From Chloroflexota bacterium (lineage in GTDB: Bacteria > Chloroflexota > UBA6077 > JACCZL01), in the NCBI GenBank assembly GCA_030447245.1, contig JAUJPG010000005.1, forward strand, positions 90,049 through 154,048: a stretch of 64,000 nucleotides of DNA, in the 5' to 3' direction. Below the pieces are notes generated by a model. The model was given only the letters and a program-made list of their open reading frames with translations. It had not been told where the DNA came from and made no database searches. Below, piece after piece: positions 26,322 to 34,498 of the stretch. The translations under genes were made by a program, and so were the position numbers. Within the stretch, counting starts at the first letter, position 1. Each line of letters opens with the position of its first letter.

Positions 26322-27110
26322 GTGGCAACAACCGATCGGGACAGCTCGCGCGGACGGCCCGGTGCGACCCCGCTCTTGTCGAACTGGGTGCGTGCCTTTC
26401 CGCCGTCAATTCTGCTGATCGCTGCATGGCTGCTGCTTGGCCCCTGGACAGCCGCCGCGCAGCCGGACCCTGGCGCGCCACGGCCGGCGCCGCCGGAGGC
26501 GCCATACGTTGGGCCGGCCGAGTCGAACGATCAGCCGCCGCCCACGAGCGAGGTTCGGCCCTCCGCGCCGGCCATCCAGCCCTCGCCGTCGGCGGTCGCC
26601 AAGCCCTCGCCATCAGCAGTCGCCAAGCCCTCGCCGTCGGCGGTCGCGAAGCCGGGCGGCGCGGCCGCCCCGTCCGAACCGGGCTGGGCCTGGATCAATC
26701 GGTACGTGAGCCTGACGGCGCTCCTTGCTGCACTGGGGGCCGGGCTTCTCCTCCTCGCTGGGATTGCGTGGTACCGGTCGAACCGGGCGGAGGCGGCGCC
26801 CGGGCCGGAGCACCGGGCCCAGATGCGGCGCTTCGTCGAGGAGGACTTCGCCCGGTTTGTCGCCGCTGGCCTGCCGCTCGAGGTAGACGAGGCCCCGCTT
26901 CTCTCTCGAGACGATGGGTGGCGGACGCTCTTCACACACCACGTCAAGCTGCATAACGAGCTGTACCGTTTCAGCACGCGGACCGCGCTGGCCATCTACA
27001 CTGCCCACGTCGACGATGCGGTTCGTCGTGCCCTAACCGAGCGGCGCGCGCTGTTAGCGAACGATCCCGATGGAAAACAGGCCCGGGTTGCAACTGGGCC
27101 ACCTGTGTAG
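26322..27110 (+). CDS. membrane protein of unknown function with PSPSAVAK repeats
   Basis: 262 aa. An N-terminal signal (ILLIAAWLLLGPWTAAAQ), a Pro/Ser/Ala-rich segment with three PSPSAVAK repeats, one transmembrane helix (LTALLAALGAGLLLLAGIAW) near residue 140, and a soluble C-terminal domain rich in Glu/Arg. GTG start with GGAGG close upstream. I do not recognise the family; topology suggests an outside linker and a cytoplasmic tail. Confidence 0.65.
   Translation: MATTDRDSSRGRPGATPLLSNWVRAFPPSILLIAAWLLLGPWTAAAQPDPGAPRPAPPEAPYVGPAESNDQPPPTSEVRPSAPAIQPSPSAVAKPSPSAVAKPSPSAVAKPGGAAAPSEPGWAWINRYVSLTALLAALGAGLLLLAGIAWYRSNRAEAAPGPEHRAQMRRFVEEDFARFVAAGLPLEVDEAPLLSRDDGWRTLFTHHVKLHNELYRFSTRTALAIYTAHVDDAVRRALTERRALLANDPDGKQARVATGPPV
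26580..26651 (+). repeat. 24-bp tandem repeat x3 (codes PSPSAVAK)
   Basis: Three consecutive 24-bp copies starting CCCTCGCC; copies differ only at a few third positions. The frame is kept, so the repeat is a coding linker. Confidence 0.9.
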
Positions 27111-27126
27111 GGAGCCCACCCGCGCC

Positions 27127-27144
27127 GCTCGCCGAATGGCGAGC
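27127..27144. terminator. hairpin between convergent genes
   Basis: GCTCGCC and GGCGAGC form a 7-bp perfect stem with a GAAT loop, centred between two convergent stops; it could end transcription from both sides. Confidence 0.5.
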
Positions 27145-27180
27145 TGAGGGACGACGCCCGGGGCCTGGGCGGCGCCGGGG

Positions 27181-27921
27181 CTAGCTCGCTCCGGACGAGT
27201 CGGCGAACCTCGGGGCAAAGGCGGCTACCCGCTTTTCCGGGTAGCGGAACGAGGGATCCCGACGAGCCACAGCCAATGCCGAGATTCCGAGCTCGCGGAA
27301 CAGTGGCTCGCCCCAGCCAAGCAACGGATGGCCACGGGCGCCGACGAAGACCAGATCGTCGACGACAAAGCCCGCCCGCTCCAAAGTGAATCGCAGCGTT
27401 CGTGGTGTGAACGCGTTGATGTGCTCGCTCGCCTGGTACCCGTTGTGGCCGATCGCCCGCTTGATGACTCGCTCGACGATCGGCAGCGGCGGGATGGTCG
27501 GGACGTGGATGAAGAGGTGCCCATGCGCCTCCAACTGGGCGTGCAGGCGCAGCAGAAATAAGTGTGGCGCGACCAGGTGCTCGAGCAGGTTGGAGCAGAA
27601 GACGGCGTCAAACCGCCGTTCGAGGTCAGGCAATCCATCCTCGACGTTGGCGAGGTGCGCATCGAGACCAAGCGCCCGGCAGAACGTCACGTTGCCCTCT
27701 ACCGCGTCTAGTCCCGCGCTACGCGCTCCAAAATGGACCAGGTGCTGGCCATGGCCAGCACCGATGTCGAGGACGGCGAGGCGATCGGCGCGATGCGTCT
27801 CGCAGACGAAGCGAACCGCGCGAGATGGGACGAAGAAGCCTCGCAGGATGCGCTCGGTATCCTCAGGCGGAAGCGGTGACCGAGCACGGACCAGCGCGGC
27901 GACATCCTCGGGCGAGCGCAG
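27181..27921 (-). CDS. class I SAM-dependent methyltransferase, probable CTG start
   Basis: 246 aa in the extended frame. The track starts at 27690, after motif I; yet the same open frame upstream encodes LAVLDIGAGHGQHLVHFG, a perfect motif I, and SPEDVAALVRARSPLPPEDTERIL before it. There is no ATG, GTG or TTG between the upstream stop (27966) and 27690. A CTG at 27921 has GGAGG exactly six bases upstream. Further motifs: AVFCSNLLEHLVAPH and LFIHVPT. Probably methylates a small molecule or glycan intermediate. Confidence 0.8.
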   Translation of the reverse strand: MRSPEDVAALVRARSPLPPEDTERILRGFFVPSRAVRFVCETHRADRLAVLDIGAGHGQHLVHFGARSAGLDAVEGNVTFCRALGLDAHLANVEDGLPDLERRFDAVFCSNLLEHLVAPHLFLLRLHAQLEAHGHLFIHVPTIPPLPIVERVIKRAIGHNGYQASEHINAFTPRTLRFTLERAGFVVDDLVFVGARGHPLLGWGEPLFRELGISALAVARRDPSFRYPEKRVAAFAPRFADSSGAS

Positions 27922-28079
27922 GGCGGGCCTCCGCGAAGGGTACTCTCGACCGGAGTTTGAGTGTCAGCAGACACCGCCAGACCGGGCATGCCCCGTTCGG
28001 AGCGGTCCGCCGGACATTTATGATACCCCGGAGTCCGCCGTTGCCGGACTGTTCCGCCCGACCTCCTAATCCTACGGTC

Positions 28080-29487
28080 TCAGGTATCCGAGACGAGCGG
28101 CGGACGACAGCAATGCCAGTCCACGGCGCACTGGAACGCATGGCCGGCGGCGAGCACGGCCGCCTCGCCCAGCCGCGGCCCGACGATCTGGATGCCAACG
28201 GGAAGCGCACGGTCGTCAAAGCCGCACGGGATCGACATCGCCGGGACTCCGGGCAGGTTGAAGACCCCGCGGAAGTTGTCCCGCGCGAGCGGCTCCAGGA
28301 GCGCGCCATTCGACCCCATCCTCGGTGCCGTTCCGGATAGGGTCGGGGTGATCAGGATGTCCACGTCGCTGAACACCTCTGCCAGGGACGCGCCGAACCC
28401 CTTGCAAGTTTCGCGGGCCGTGATGTACTCGACCGCCGGGATGTCCAGGGTCTCTACGAGGTTCTTCCGAACTTCTGGAGTGAGCTCCTCCGGCCGCTCA
28501 GCCAGCAGCCCGCCGTACTCGGCGCCGGTCAGCGCCTTGTGGACCGTGAGCGCAGCGGCGGCAATGGGTGGCATAGGTGGGAGCGTCACGTCGCGTACCT
28601 CCCACCCGAGGCCGCGCCACACGTCAAGGGCCGCCTCGGCCACGCGCCCGAGATCGGGCGGCAGATCCTCCCAGAAGTAGGCCCGGGGGACCCCAACGCT
28701 GAGCGGGCGGCCGCTCTTGGTGATGGGACTGGACCAGCCATCGTCAGTCGGCGCATCGAGCGACTCGGGATCGCGCGGATCGTGCCCGGCGAGCGCGTCG
28801 AGCAGGATTGCGCAATCGAGGACGGAGCGTGCCATCGGGCCGACGTGGTCCAGACCGGGTGAGAGCGGAGGACCCCGTGCAAGCTGATGCGACCGTACGT
28901 CGGCTTCAGGCCAGTGATGCCGCAAGCCGCGGCCGGATTCCGAATCGAGCCACCGCTGTCAGTGCCGACAGCACCGTAGGCTAGCCCCGCCGCCAGAACG
29001 ATGCGCCGAGCCGGGCTGGAGATCCGGGGTGGTGATTCGTGTTCCAGGGATTACGCGGGATCGCGTACGGGTGATCTCGGAAGCTCTCGGCCCAGCACAG
29101 CTCCGGCAGGTTCGTCTTCCCCAGCAGGACCGCACCCGCCTGACGCAGTCGCGCGACCGCCGTCGCATCCTCCTCGGGCACGAAGGTGGCGAATGCCCGG
29201 CTGCCGAAGGTCGCCGGCACGCCCTTGCTCCAGAGCTGGTCCTTGATCGCGACGGGCACGCCGTGGAGCGGCCCGCGGTACTCGCCAGCCAGGATCTCTT
29301 GCTCGGCGCGATCGGCCTCCTCGAGGGCCGAGTCGGGTGTGCACGTGATGTAAGCGCCGAGCGTCGGCTCCAGGCGCTCGGTCCGCTCGATCATCGTCCG
29401 GGTAACCTCCACTGGCGAGAGGTCCCGAGCGCGCAGATGCTTTCCGAGCTCGTCCAGCGAGAGGTACGCTAGCTGCGGTTCACCCAC
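28080..29487 (-). pseudogene. amidase (amidase-signature family), frameshifted
   Basis: Three open segments in different frames together make one amidase of about 470 residues. Frame one (29487 to about 29030) has the catalytic Lys in VPVAIKDQLW; frame two (about 29010-28880) has [17 protein letters not shown] with the Ser nucleophile; frame three (to 28080) has [14 protein letters not shown] and the C-terminal half. The GGSSGGS region with the cis-Ser is garbled by several single-base losses, and a C is missing near 28868. Either a decaying gene or homopolymer sequence errors. Substrate unknown. Confidence 0.8.
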
Positions 29488-29573
29488 GGCGCCTCCGGTC
29501 TAGACCGCCCCGTGTCTGAGAATGCCGCACCCTTTCATCTCAACTCCGCGCATACAGCCAGCAGTGTCCCGAT

Positions 29574-29593
29574 GACTCGCGTCCTCGCGAGTC
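29574..29593. terminator. hairpin between the dehydrogenase and amidase genes
   Basis: GACTCGCG and CGCGAGTC form an 8-bp perfect stem with a 4-nt loop. It lies 137 bp past the stop of the minus-strand dehydrogenase; no T-tract. Confidence 0.45.
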
Positions 29594-29729
29594 AAACACG
29601 CTACCAAGACGTATGAGGTGCCCAGTTGCCCGAAGCGAGCTTCCTTCGTCCCTTCCAGCGGATCACGACCTACATCGTCCGCCTGCAAGTCGCCTGGTGC
29701 AACCCGAACGTCCGCTAGGCGGGGGCTGG

Positions 29730-30632
29730 CTACGCTTCGGGGCGGGTCACCGTGACGCCGGCGATCCGCTCGGCCGGCTGGACCATCGCCGACATGTCCT
29801 GGTCGCCAAATCCAAGTTGGCGCGCTTCCTTGAACAGCTCGAGCGAGGCAGCAGTCAGCAACATCCGCACGCCGAGCTCCTGGCCAAAGGCACTGATTAG
29901 CCCGAGATCCTTGAGCACAAGGTTGACCGGCGTGGCCGGGTCGAATTTGCGCTCGAGCATCAGCGGGACGTGGCGGTTCAGCATCGCGCTCGACCCGAAG
30001 CTAGTGCCGAGCAGGTCCAGCATGACCTGCGGATCAGCCCCGGCCTTGACGCCCATCACAAACCCTTCGACCGCCGCTACCGTGTGGATGCCAACCAGCA
30101 GCTGATTGACGAGCTTGACGATCGTTCCCGTGCCCGGGCCGCCGCAATGCTTGATGTTCTTGCCCATCGCTTCGAAGACCGGTCCGGCCTTCGCGAACGC
30201 ATCGGCGTCCCCGCCCACCATGATCGTCAAGGTACCAGCCTGTGCTCCCCCGGGCCCGCCGCTGACCGGAGCGTCAAGGAACGCCGCGCCCCTGGCGTTG
30301 GCTGCCTCGGCGCAGGCGGCGTTGGTGGCCGGGCTGACGGTGCTGTGGTCGATCCAGAGCTGGCCACTGCGGCCGCCGGCACCAACCCCATTCTCTTCCA
30401 GGTACACTTCCTCGACCGCCGCCGGCGTCGGCAGGCAGGTCAGCACGAAGTCCGATGCCCCGGCAACCTCGCGCGGTGATCCAGCCGGCTTGGCCCCTTC
30501 GCTGACCAGCTCGTCCACCGCGCCACGGCTTCGATTGTGGACCGTCACCTCAAAACCCGCCTTGAGTAGTTGCTGGGTCATCGGCCGCCCCATCTTGCCC
30601 AATCCGATGAAGCCAACCTTGCCACTCGCCAT
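29730..30632 (-). CDS. beta-hydroxyacid dehydrogenase (3-hydroxyisobutyrate / tartronate-semialdehyde reductase family)
   Basis: 300 aa. GFIGLGKMGRPM is the NAD(P) loop and FLDAPVSGGPGGAQAGTL is the substrate-binding signature; the catalytic Lys lies in GTIVKLVNQLL. ATG with AAGGAG nine bases upstream. Members of this family differ in substrate (3-hydroxyisobutyrate, tartronate semialdehyde, succinic semialdehyde) and the neighbours do not decide. Confidence 0.9.
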   Translation of the reverse strand: MASGKVGFIGLGKMGRPMTQQLLKAGFEVTVHNRSRGAVDELVSEGAKPAGSPREVAGASDFVLTCLPTPAAVEEVYLEENGVGAGGRSGQLWIDHSTVSPATNAACAEAANARGAAFLDAPVSGGPGGAQAGTLTIMVGGDADAFAKAGPVFEAMGKNIKHCGGPGTGTIVKLVNQLLVGIHTVAAVEGFVMGVKAGADPQVMLDLLGTSFGSSAMLNRHVPLMLERKFDPATPVNLVLKDLGLISAFGQELGVRMLLTAASLELFKEARQLGFGDQDMSAMVQPAERIAGVTVTRPEA

Positions 30633-30943
30633 CTCAGCCGCTCCTTCTCGCGATTCGGTGCACTCGTCAGTCAGTGCAAAGGATTCGTAGAATCCAGGCT
30701 CGGCGTCCCCGATCGCACCCGTGCTGACGTTTCACTCCTGGACGGCCGGCGTGGAACCGAGTGTAACATGCCCCCCGCGGGCGGGCATCGCCGGAACCGC
30801 GTCGAAGTCTGGCTGTTTCCCCGTCACGGACGCATCACAGCAATCCCCACATTTCGCGGCGGCGCACGACCCTTGGTATAGTCCTCGCGCGCTGACTTCG
30901 TGTCTAGAGCGGCGACGACCCTACTCAGCATCACGGAGTCCAG
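30633..30943. other. divergent gap between the dehydrogenase and the glycosidase
   Basis: No gene is seen in these 311 bp. TGCACT and AGTGCA flank an 8-nt spacer at 30659-30678, just upstream of the dehydrogenase, and could be an operator. A TATAGT at 30877-30882 is a possible -10 for the glycosidase. Confidence 0.4.
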
Positions 30944-32908
30944 ATGTCCCTGAGCCCACGGATTGCAGCGCTCCTTGTCGGCCTGGTTCTGCTCTTGTCG
31001 TTGCCGCCGGTCCCCGCTGGCGCCAACCAACAGAGATCGGTGGTTGCCCCCCTGCCCGCGGTGGCCGAACCGGACGGTCGATTCGGGATGGTACAGGCGA
31101 TGCATGCGCCGGACCTGGCGCTCCAGATGGGCGCGCGCTGGGACCGGATCATCTTCCCCTGGTCGCTGATCCAAAAGGACGGGCCGGACTCCTGGGATCA
31201 GCTTTACTTTACCGATGAGCAGATCCGGGCCCAGGCCGCACGCGGCATGACGCTCGCCGGCGTGATGATCTACACCCCTCAGTGGGCATCCGAAAAGCCG
31301 GAGGTCGGCCGACCGGTGGACCGTCCGGCTGGACTGTACCTGCCGTACGACGATCCGAAGAACCACTGGGGCCAGTTCGTCCGCAAGCTGGTTGCTCGCC
31401 ACCGCGGCGTGGTCGACCACTGGATTGTCTGGAATGAGCAAGATTTGTACGACATGGCGATCCGTTACACGTGGGATGCTCCGTACGAGGATTACGTGCA
31501 GCTTCTAAAGGTGGCGTACCTCAACGTCAAGGAAGTGAATCCGAATGCCAAGGTGATCCTTGGTGGTCTGGCGTACTGGTACGACAAGGAGTACAACCGG
31601 CCTCCATATCTTGGGCCGATGCTGGAGATCATGGCGCGAGACCCAGAGGCCAAACGTCACAACCACTACTTCGACATTGTCAGCGTGCATGCGTACAGCG
31701 CGCCGCTCAACTCGTATGCCGAGCCATTGATCATGCGTGAGATCCTGGAACTGCGTGGCATGAAGAAGCCGATCTGGATCTCCGAGAGCAACGTGGTGCC
31801 GCTCGACGATGGGGACCACCACCTCCCTGCTGGCGGCTGGCGCGCAACGCTTGACCAACAGGCCTCGTACGTCATCCAGAGCATGGCAATGGCGCTGGCC
31901 GCTGACGTCGAGCGGTACGCGATGTACAAGATGGTGGACGAAGAGCCGGAGAACAACACCGACTTGTGGGGGCTGGTCCGCAACAACGGTAGCCTGAAGC
32001 CAGCGTACGTCGGCTATCAAGTCGGGGCGACGTACTTCTCCAAAGTGAAGTCCGCGGTGTATAGCTGGCCGGGCAGTCGCGAGGTGCCGACAGCCGCCGA
32101 GGTCAAGTCAATCTTGACGTCGAATTCGAACCGAGCCCAGTTCATCTGGCCGGCCCAGATTAGTCAGGTCACCATGGAGCGCGGGCGCCAGTTGACGACC
32201 GTCCTCTGGAACAACTCGCCGGCCGAGGTCACCCACAAGATTCCGGCGAACGCCCGGCGGGCTACACTGGTGAACAAGTACGGCACGACCGAAACGATCG
32301 GCGCACGCGACGGCTTCTACAGCATCCGCCTGCCGGGCTCGCAGCACAACTCGGACCTTCGTGACTCGAGCATCTACATGATCGGCGGCGATCCGTTCAT
32401 CATCGACGAGCAGGTCGCCCCGCTACCTACGGATCGCGTCGTAAGCCGCATCGAGATGGTGTGGCCGCAGGGCGGAGCCTCGCAGCGCGAGGCCAGCAAG
32501 GCGAACATCACTGCGCAGCTCCTGATGCCGGGTGCGAACGAGTCGGTCCCCTGCCGCTACAAGCCGGAATCGGTCCAGCTCTGGCGCAAGATCAACAACG
32601 GCCCACGCGAGTTGGTCACGACGGGAGTGCGCCGGGTGGCGAATGCCGAAGGGGTCACCTATCCGGTCTGGGACTTCAACGACATCAGCGTTGCCGGGGT
32701 GCGCGGTGGACCGCCCCCGCCGACGCCGACGCCCGCGGCTGAGGGGACGGTGGACACGCCAGCGGCGCCCCCGCCCCCCAGAGACTTCATCGAGTTCTCG
32801 GTGGTCGTCGACGGCATTCAAACCGATGTCGGCACGTGGACCTATGGCGGCCCAAACGCGACCGACTGGACCCGGCCGCCGATCCGCCCACGCGTTGGCT
32901 GCGAGTAA
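30944..32908 (+). CDS. secreted glycoside hydrolase-like protein (clan GH-A type)
   Basis: 654 aa. A signal peptide (LLVGLVLLLSLPPVPAGA) precedes a TIM barrel: Glu165 in IVWNEQD fits the acid/base and Glu281 in IWISESN the nucleophile, the spacing of clan GH-A (GH5/GH39/GH42-like). From about residue 400 the protein turns beta-rich, with a Pro/Thr linker (PPPPTPTP) near residue 590. ATG with GGAG six bases upstream. Substrate unknown; glycan turnover outside the cell is likely. Confidence 0.82.
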   Translation: MSLSPRIAALLVGLVLLLSLPPVPAGANQQRSVVAPLPAVAEPDGRFGMVQAMHAPDLALQMGARWDRIIFPWSLIQKDGPDSWDQLYFTDEQIRAQAARGMTLAGVMIYTPQWASEKPEVGRPVDRPAGLYLPYDDPKNHWGQFVRKLVARHRGVVDHWIVWNEQDLYDMAIRYTWDAPYEDYVQLLKVAYLNVKEVNPNAKVILGGLAYWYDKEYNRPPYLGPMLEIMARDPEAKRHNHYFDIVSVHAYSAPLNSYAEPLIMREILELRGMKKPIWISESNVVPLDDGDHHLPAGGWRATLDQQASYVIQSMAMALAADVERYAMYKMVDEEPENNTDLWGLVRNNGSLKPAYVGYQVGATYFSKVKSAVYSWPGSREVPTAAEVKSILTSNSNRAQFIWPAQISQVTMERGRQLTTVLWNNSPAEVTHKIPANARRATLVNKYGTTETIGARDGFYSIRLPGSQHNSDLRDSSIYMIGGDPFIIDEQVAPLPTDRVVSRIEMVWPQGGASQREASKANITAQLLMPGANESVPCRYKPESVQLWRKINNGPRELVTTGVRRVANAEGVTYPVWDFNDISVAGVRGGPPPPTPTPAAEGTVDTPAAPPPPRDFIEFSVVVDGIQTDVGTWTYGGPNATDWTRPPIRPRVGCE

Positions 32909-32942
32909 CTGCCTGGCGCGCGACCAGGATGAACGCTGCGCC

Positions 32943-33194
32943 GTGAGGGTCACAGACAAGCAGTTCTTTCGAGAGCGTCACCGCCTTGGCTTTGCGGCGA
33001 TGGACGATCTAGAGCTGGCACACACCACGGCAACGCGGCTGGCCGAGAGTGTCGGCCGCCGCCGCCCGGAGCCTGCCGTTCTGCGCCTGGCCGCCGCGCT
33101 CGAGCAGGTCCGTCCCCGGTCGCTGCAACGTCCTGCTGGCGACGGGGTCCTGATCAGCCTTCAGCCGCCGATGGCGAGCCGGGCGACGGCGTAG
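32943..33194 (+). CDS. possible small protein (83 codons)
   Basis: GTG-initiated frame encoding MRVTDKQFFRERHRLGFAAM and ending near PMASRATA. About 70% of codons end in G or C and the composition looks protein-like. It overlaps the 3' end of the convergent nuoN by 34 bp. No family recognised and no strong Shine-Dalgarno. Confidence 0.4.
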   Translation: MRVTDKQFFRERHRLGFAAMDDLELAHTTATRLAESVGRRRPEPAVLRLAAALEQVRPRSLQRPAGDGVLISLQPPMASRATA

Positions 33195-34498
33195 GCGAAG
33201 CCTGGGGCAAGGCCAAGGACGACGACCGCTGCGCCGGCGAACCACACGGCAGGGGCCGGCGCAGACGACACATGAGCCCGAGTAAGCGCCAACAGGTCCG
33301 GCAGTGGGCGGAGATAGTAGAGCACGCCGGCTACGCCACCGATCACGGCCACAAGGGTGGGCCAGAAGCCGAGCGCGGACCATGATGCATCGAGGATCGC
33401 CAGCTTGGCCCAGAAGCCGGGAGTCGGCGGGATACCGGCGAGCGAGAGCAGCGCCAGTGTCAGGCCGAGGGCACGCGTCGCGCTCAGGCCTTCACCGCGG
33501 ACCTCGCCGAACGGGAGCGGGCCGGTGCCACGGCCGGCCATCGCAGCGAAGGCCAACAGGATCGTCAGCACGTAGATCACGACGAAGAAGATGGCGGCCG
33601 CGCGTCCCTCTGGGCCGCAGCCAAGGGCTAGCGCCATCAAACCGGCATTCGCGACGGTTGAGTAGGCGAGCATCCGGCGCACCTCCCGCTGGGCGAGCGC
33701 GCCGAACGTGCCCCAGATGATCGAGACCAGGCCGATACCGATCAAGATGGGGGCCATCGGCACAGCTGCGCCGGCAGCGAGTCGGGCGAGCGCCACGACG
33801 GCGGCGATCTTGCTCGCCGCCATCACGAAGCCGGCCAGACCGGGAGCGCCCGCGGTGTAGGCGTCAAGCGGCCCCCACAGAAGCGGGAACACGGCCAGCT
33901 TGTAGGCAAAGCCGAGGCCAATCAACAGCACGCCGATTGTCCAGATGTAGCTGTACGTGGGATCAACGACGCCTGGCCGCGGCCACGCAAACGAGCCCGT
34001 TGCGAGCAGGAGCAAGCCGAGCCCGTACACCAGCGCTGCAAACGAGATCGCGGCGAGAACAAAGTACCGAAACGCGGCCTCGAGTGGCCGGGCACCCCGG
34101 CCGAGCGCGACCAGGACAGCCGCGCTGAGCGACAGCGTTTCCAACCCGAGCGCGGCGCTCAGTAGCTCGCCTGCTGTGGCCAGCACGATCGCGCCGGTCG
34201 AGCCGAGCAGGATCAGCGCGGCGACCTCGGGCCGCTGGGTGGAATTGTGCAGCTCGGCGCTCGGCACCAGCAGCATGCCGACCAGGCCGGCGGCCACCAC
34301 ACCGAGCACCGACACGCGGGTCAGCGCGTCGCCGCCCATCGCCGGCAGCGCCGCCCCGAGCAGCGAAAGCACGCCGATCGTCGCCAGAATCGTCGGGCTG
34401 TTCGAGAGGCGGCCTGTCAACAGCAGGATGACGAGCGTGCCAAGGACCAGAATCAGCACGGACCCGAGGGGCGGCGGGATGCTCGCGAGCACGTTCAC
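33161..34498 (-). CDS. nuoN: NADH-quinone oxidoreductase subunit N
   Basis: 445 aa antiporter-like proton-pumping subunit with about 13-14 helices. LGLETLSLSAAVLVA with the conserved Glu, GTFGALAQREVRRMLAYSTVANAG, and IPPTPGFWAKL mark it as NuoN rather than NuoM. ATG overlaps the nuoL stop by 4 bp. It is the last gene of the operon and follows nuoL directly, with no nuoM. Confidence 0.94.
   Translation of the reverse strand: MNVLASIPPPLGSVLILVLGTLVILLLTGRLSNSPTILATIGVLSLLGAALPAMGGDALTRVSVLGVVAAGLVGMLLVPSAELHNSTQRPEVAALILLGSTGAIVLATAGELLSAALGLETLSLSAAVLVALGRGARPLEAAFRYFVLAAISFAALVYGLGLLLLATGSFAWPRPGVVDPTYSYIWTIGVLLIGLGFAYKLAVFPLLWGPLDAYTAGAPGLAGFVMAASKIAAVVALARLAAGAAVPMAPILIGIGLVSIIWGTFGALAQREVRRMLAYSTVANAGLMALALGCGPEGRAAAIFFVVIYVLTILLAFAAMAGRGTGPLPFGEVRGEGLSATRALGLTLALLSLAGIPPTPGFWAKLAILDASWSALGFWPTLVAVIGGVAGVLYYLRPLPDLLALTRAHVSSAPAPAVWFAGAAVVVLGLAPGFAYAVARLAIGG

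Noticed and set aside
26580-26651. 24-bp repeats as a possible CRISPR or minisatellite
   Set aside because: No spacers, only three units, the frame is kept and they encode a PSPSAVAK linker.
33161-34498. reading this gene as nuoM rather than nuoN
   Set aside because: LGLETLSLS, RRMLAYSTVANAG and IPPTPGFWAKL match NuoN; the NuoM-type motifs are not present.
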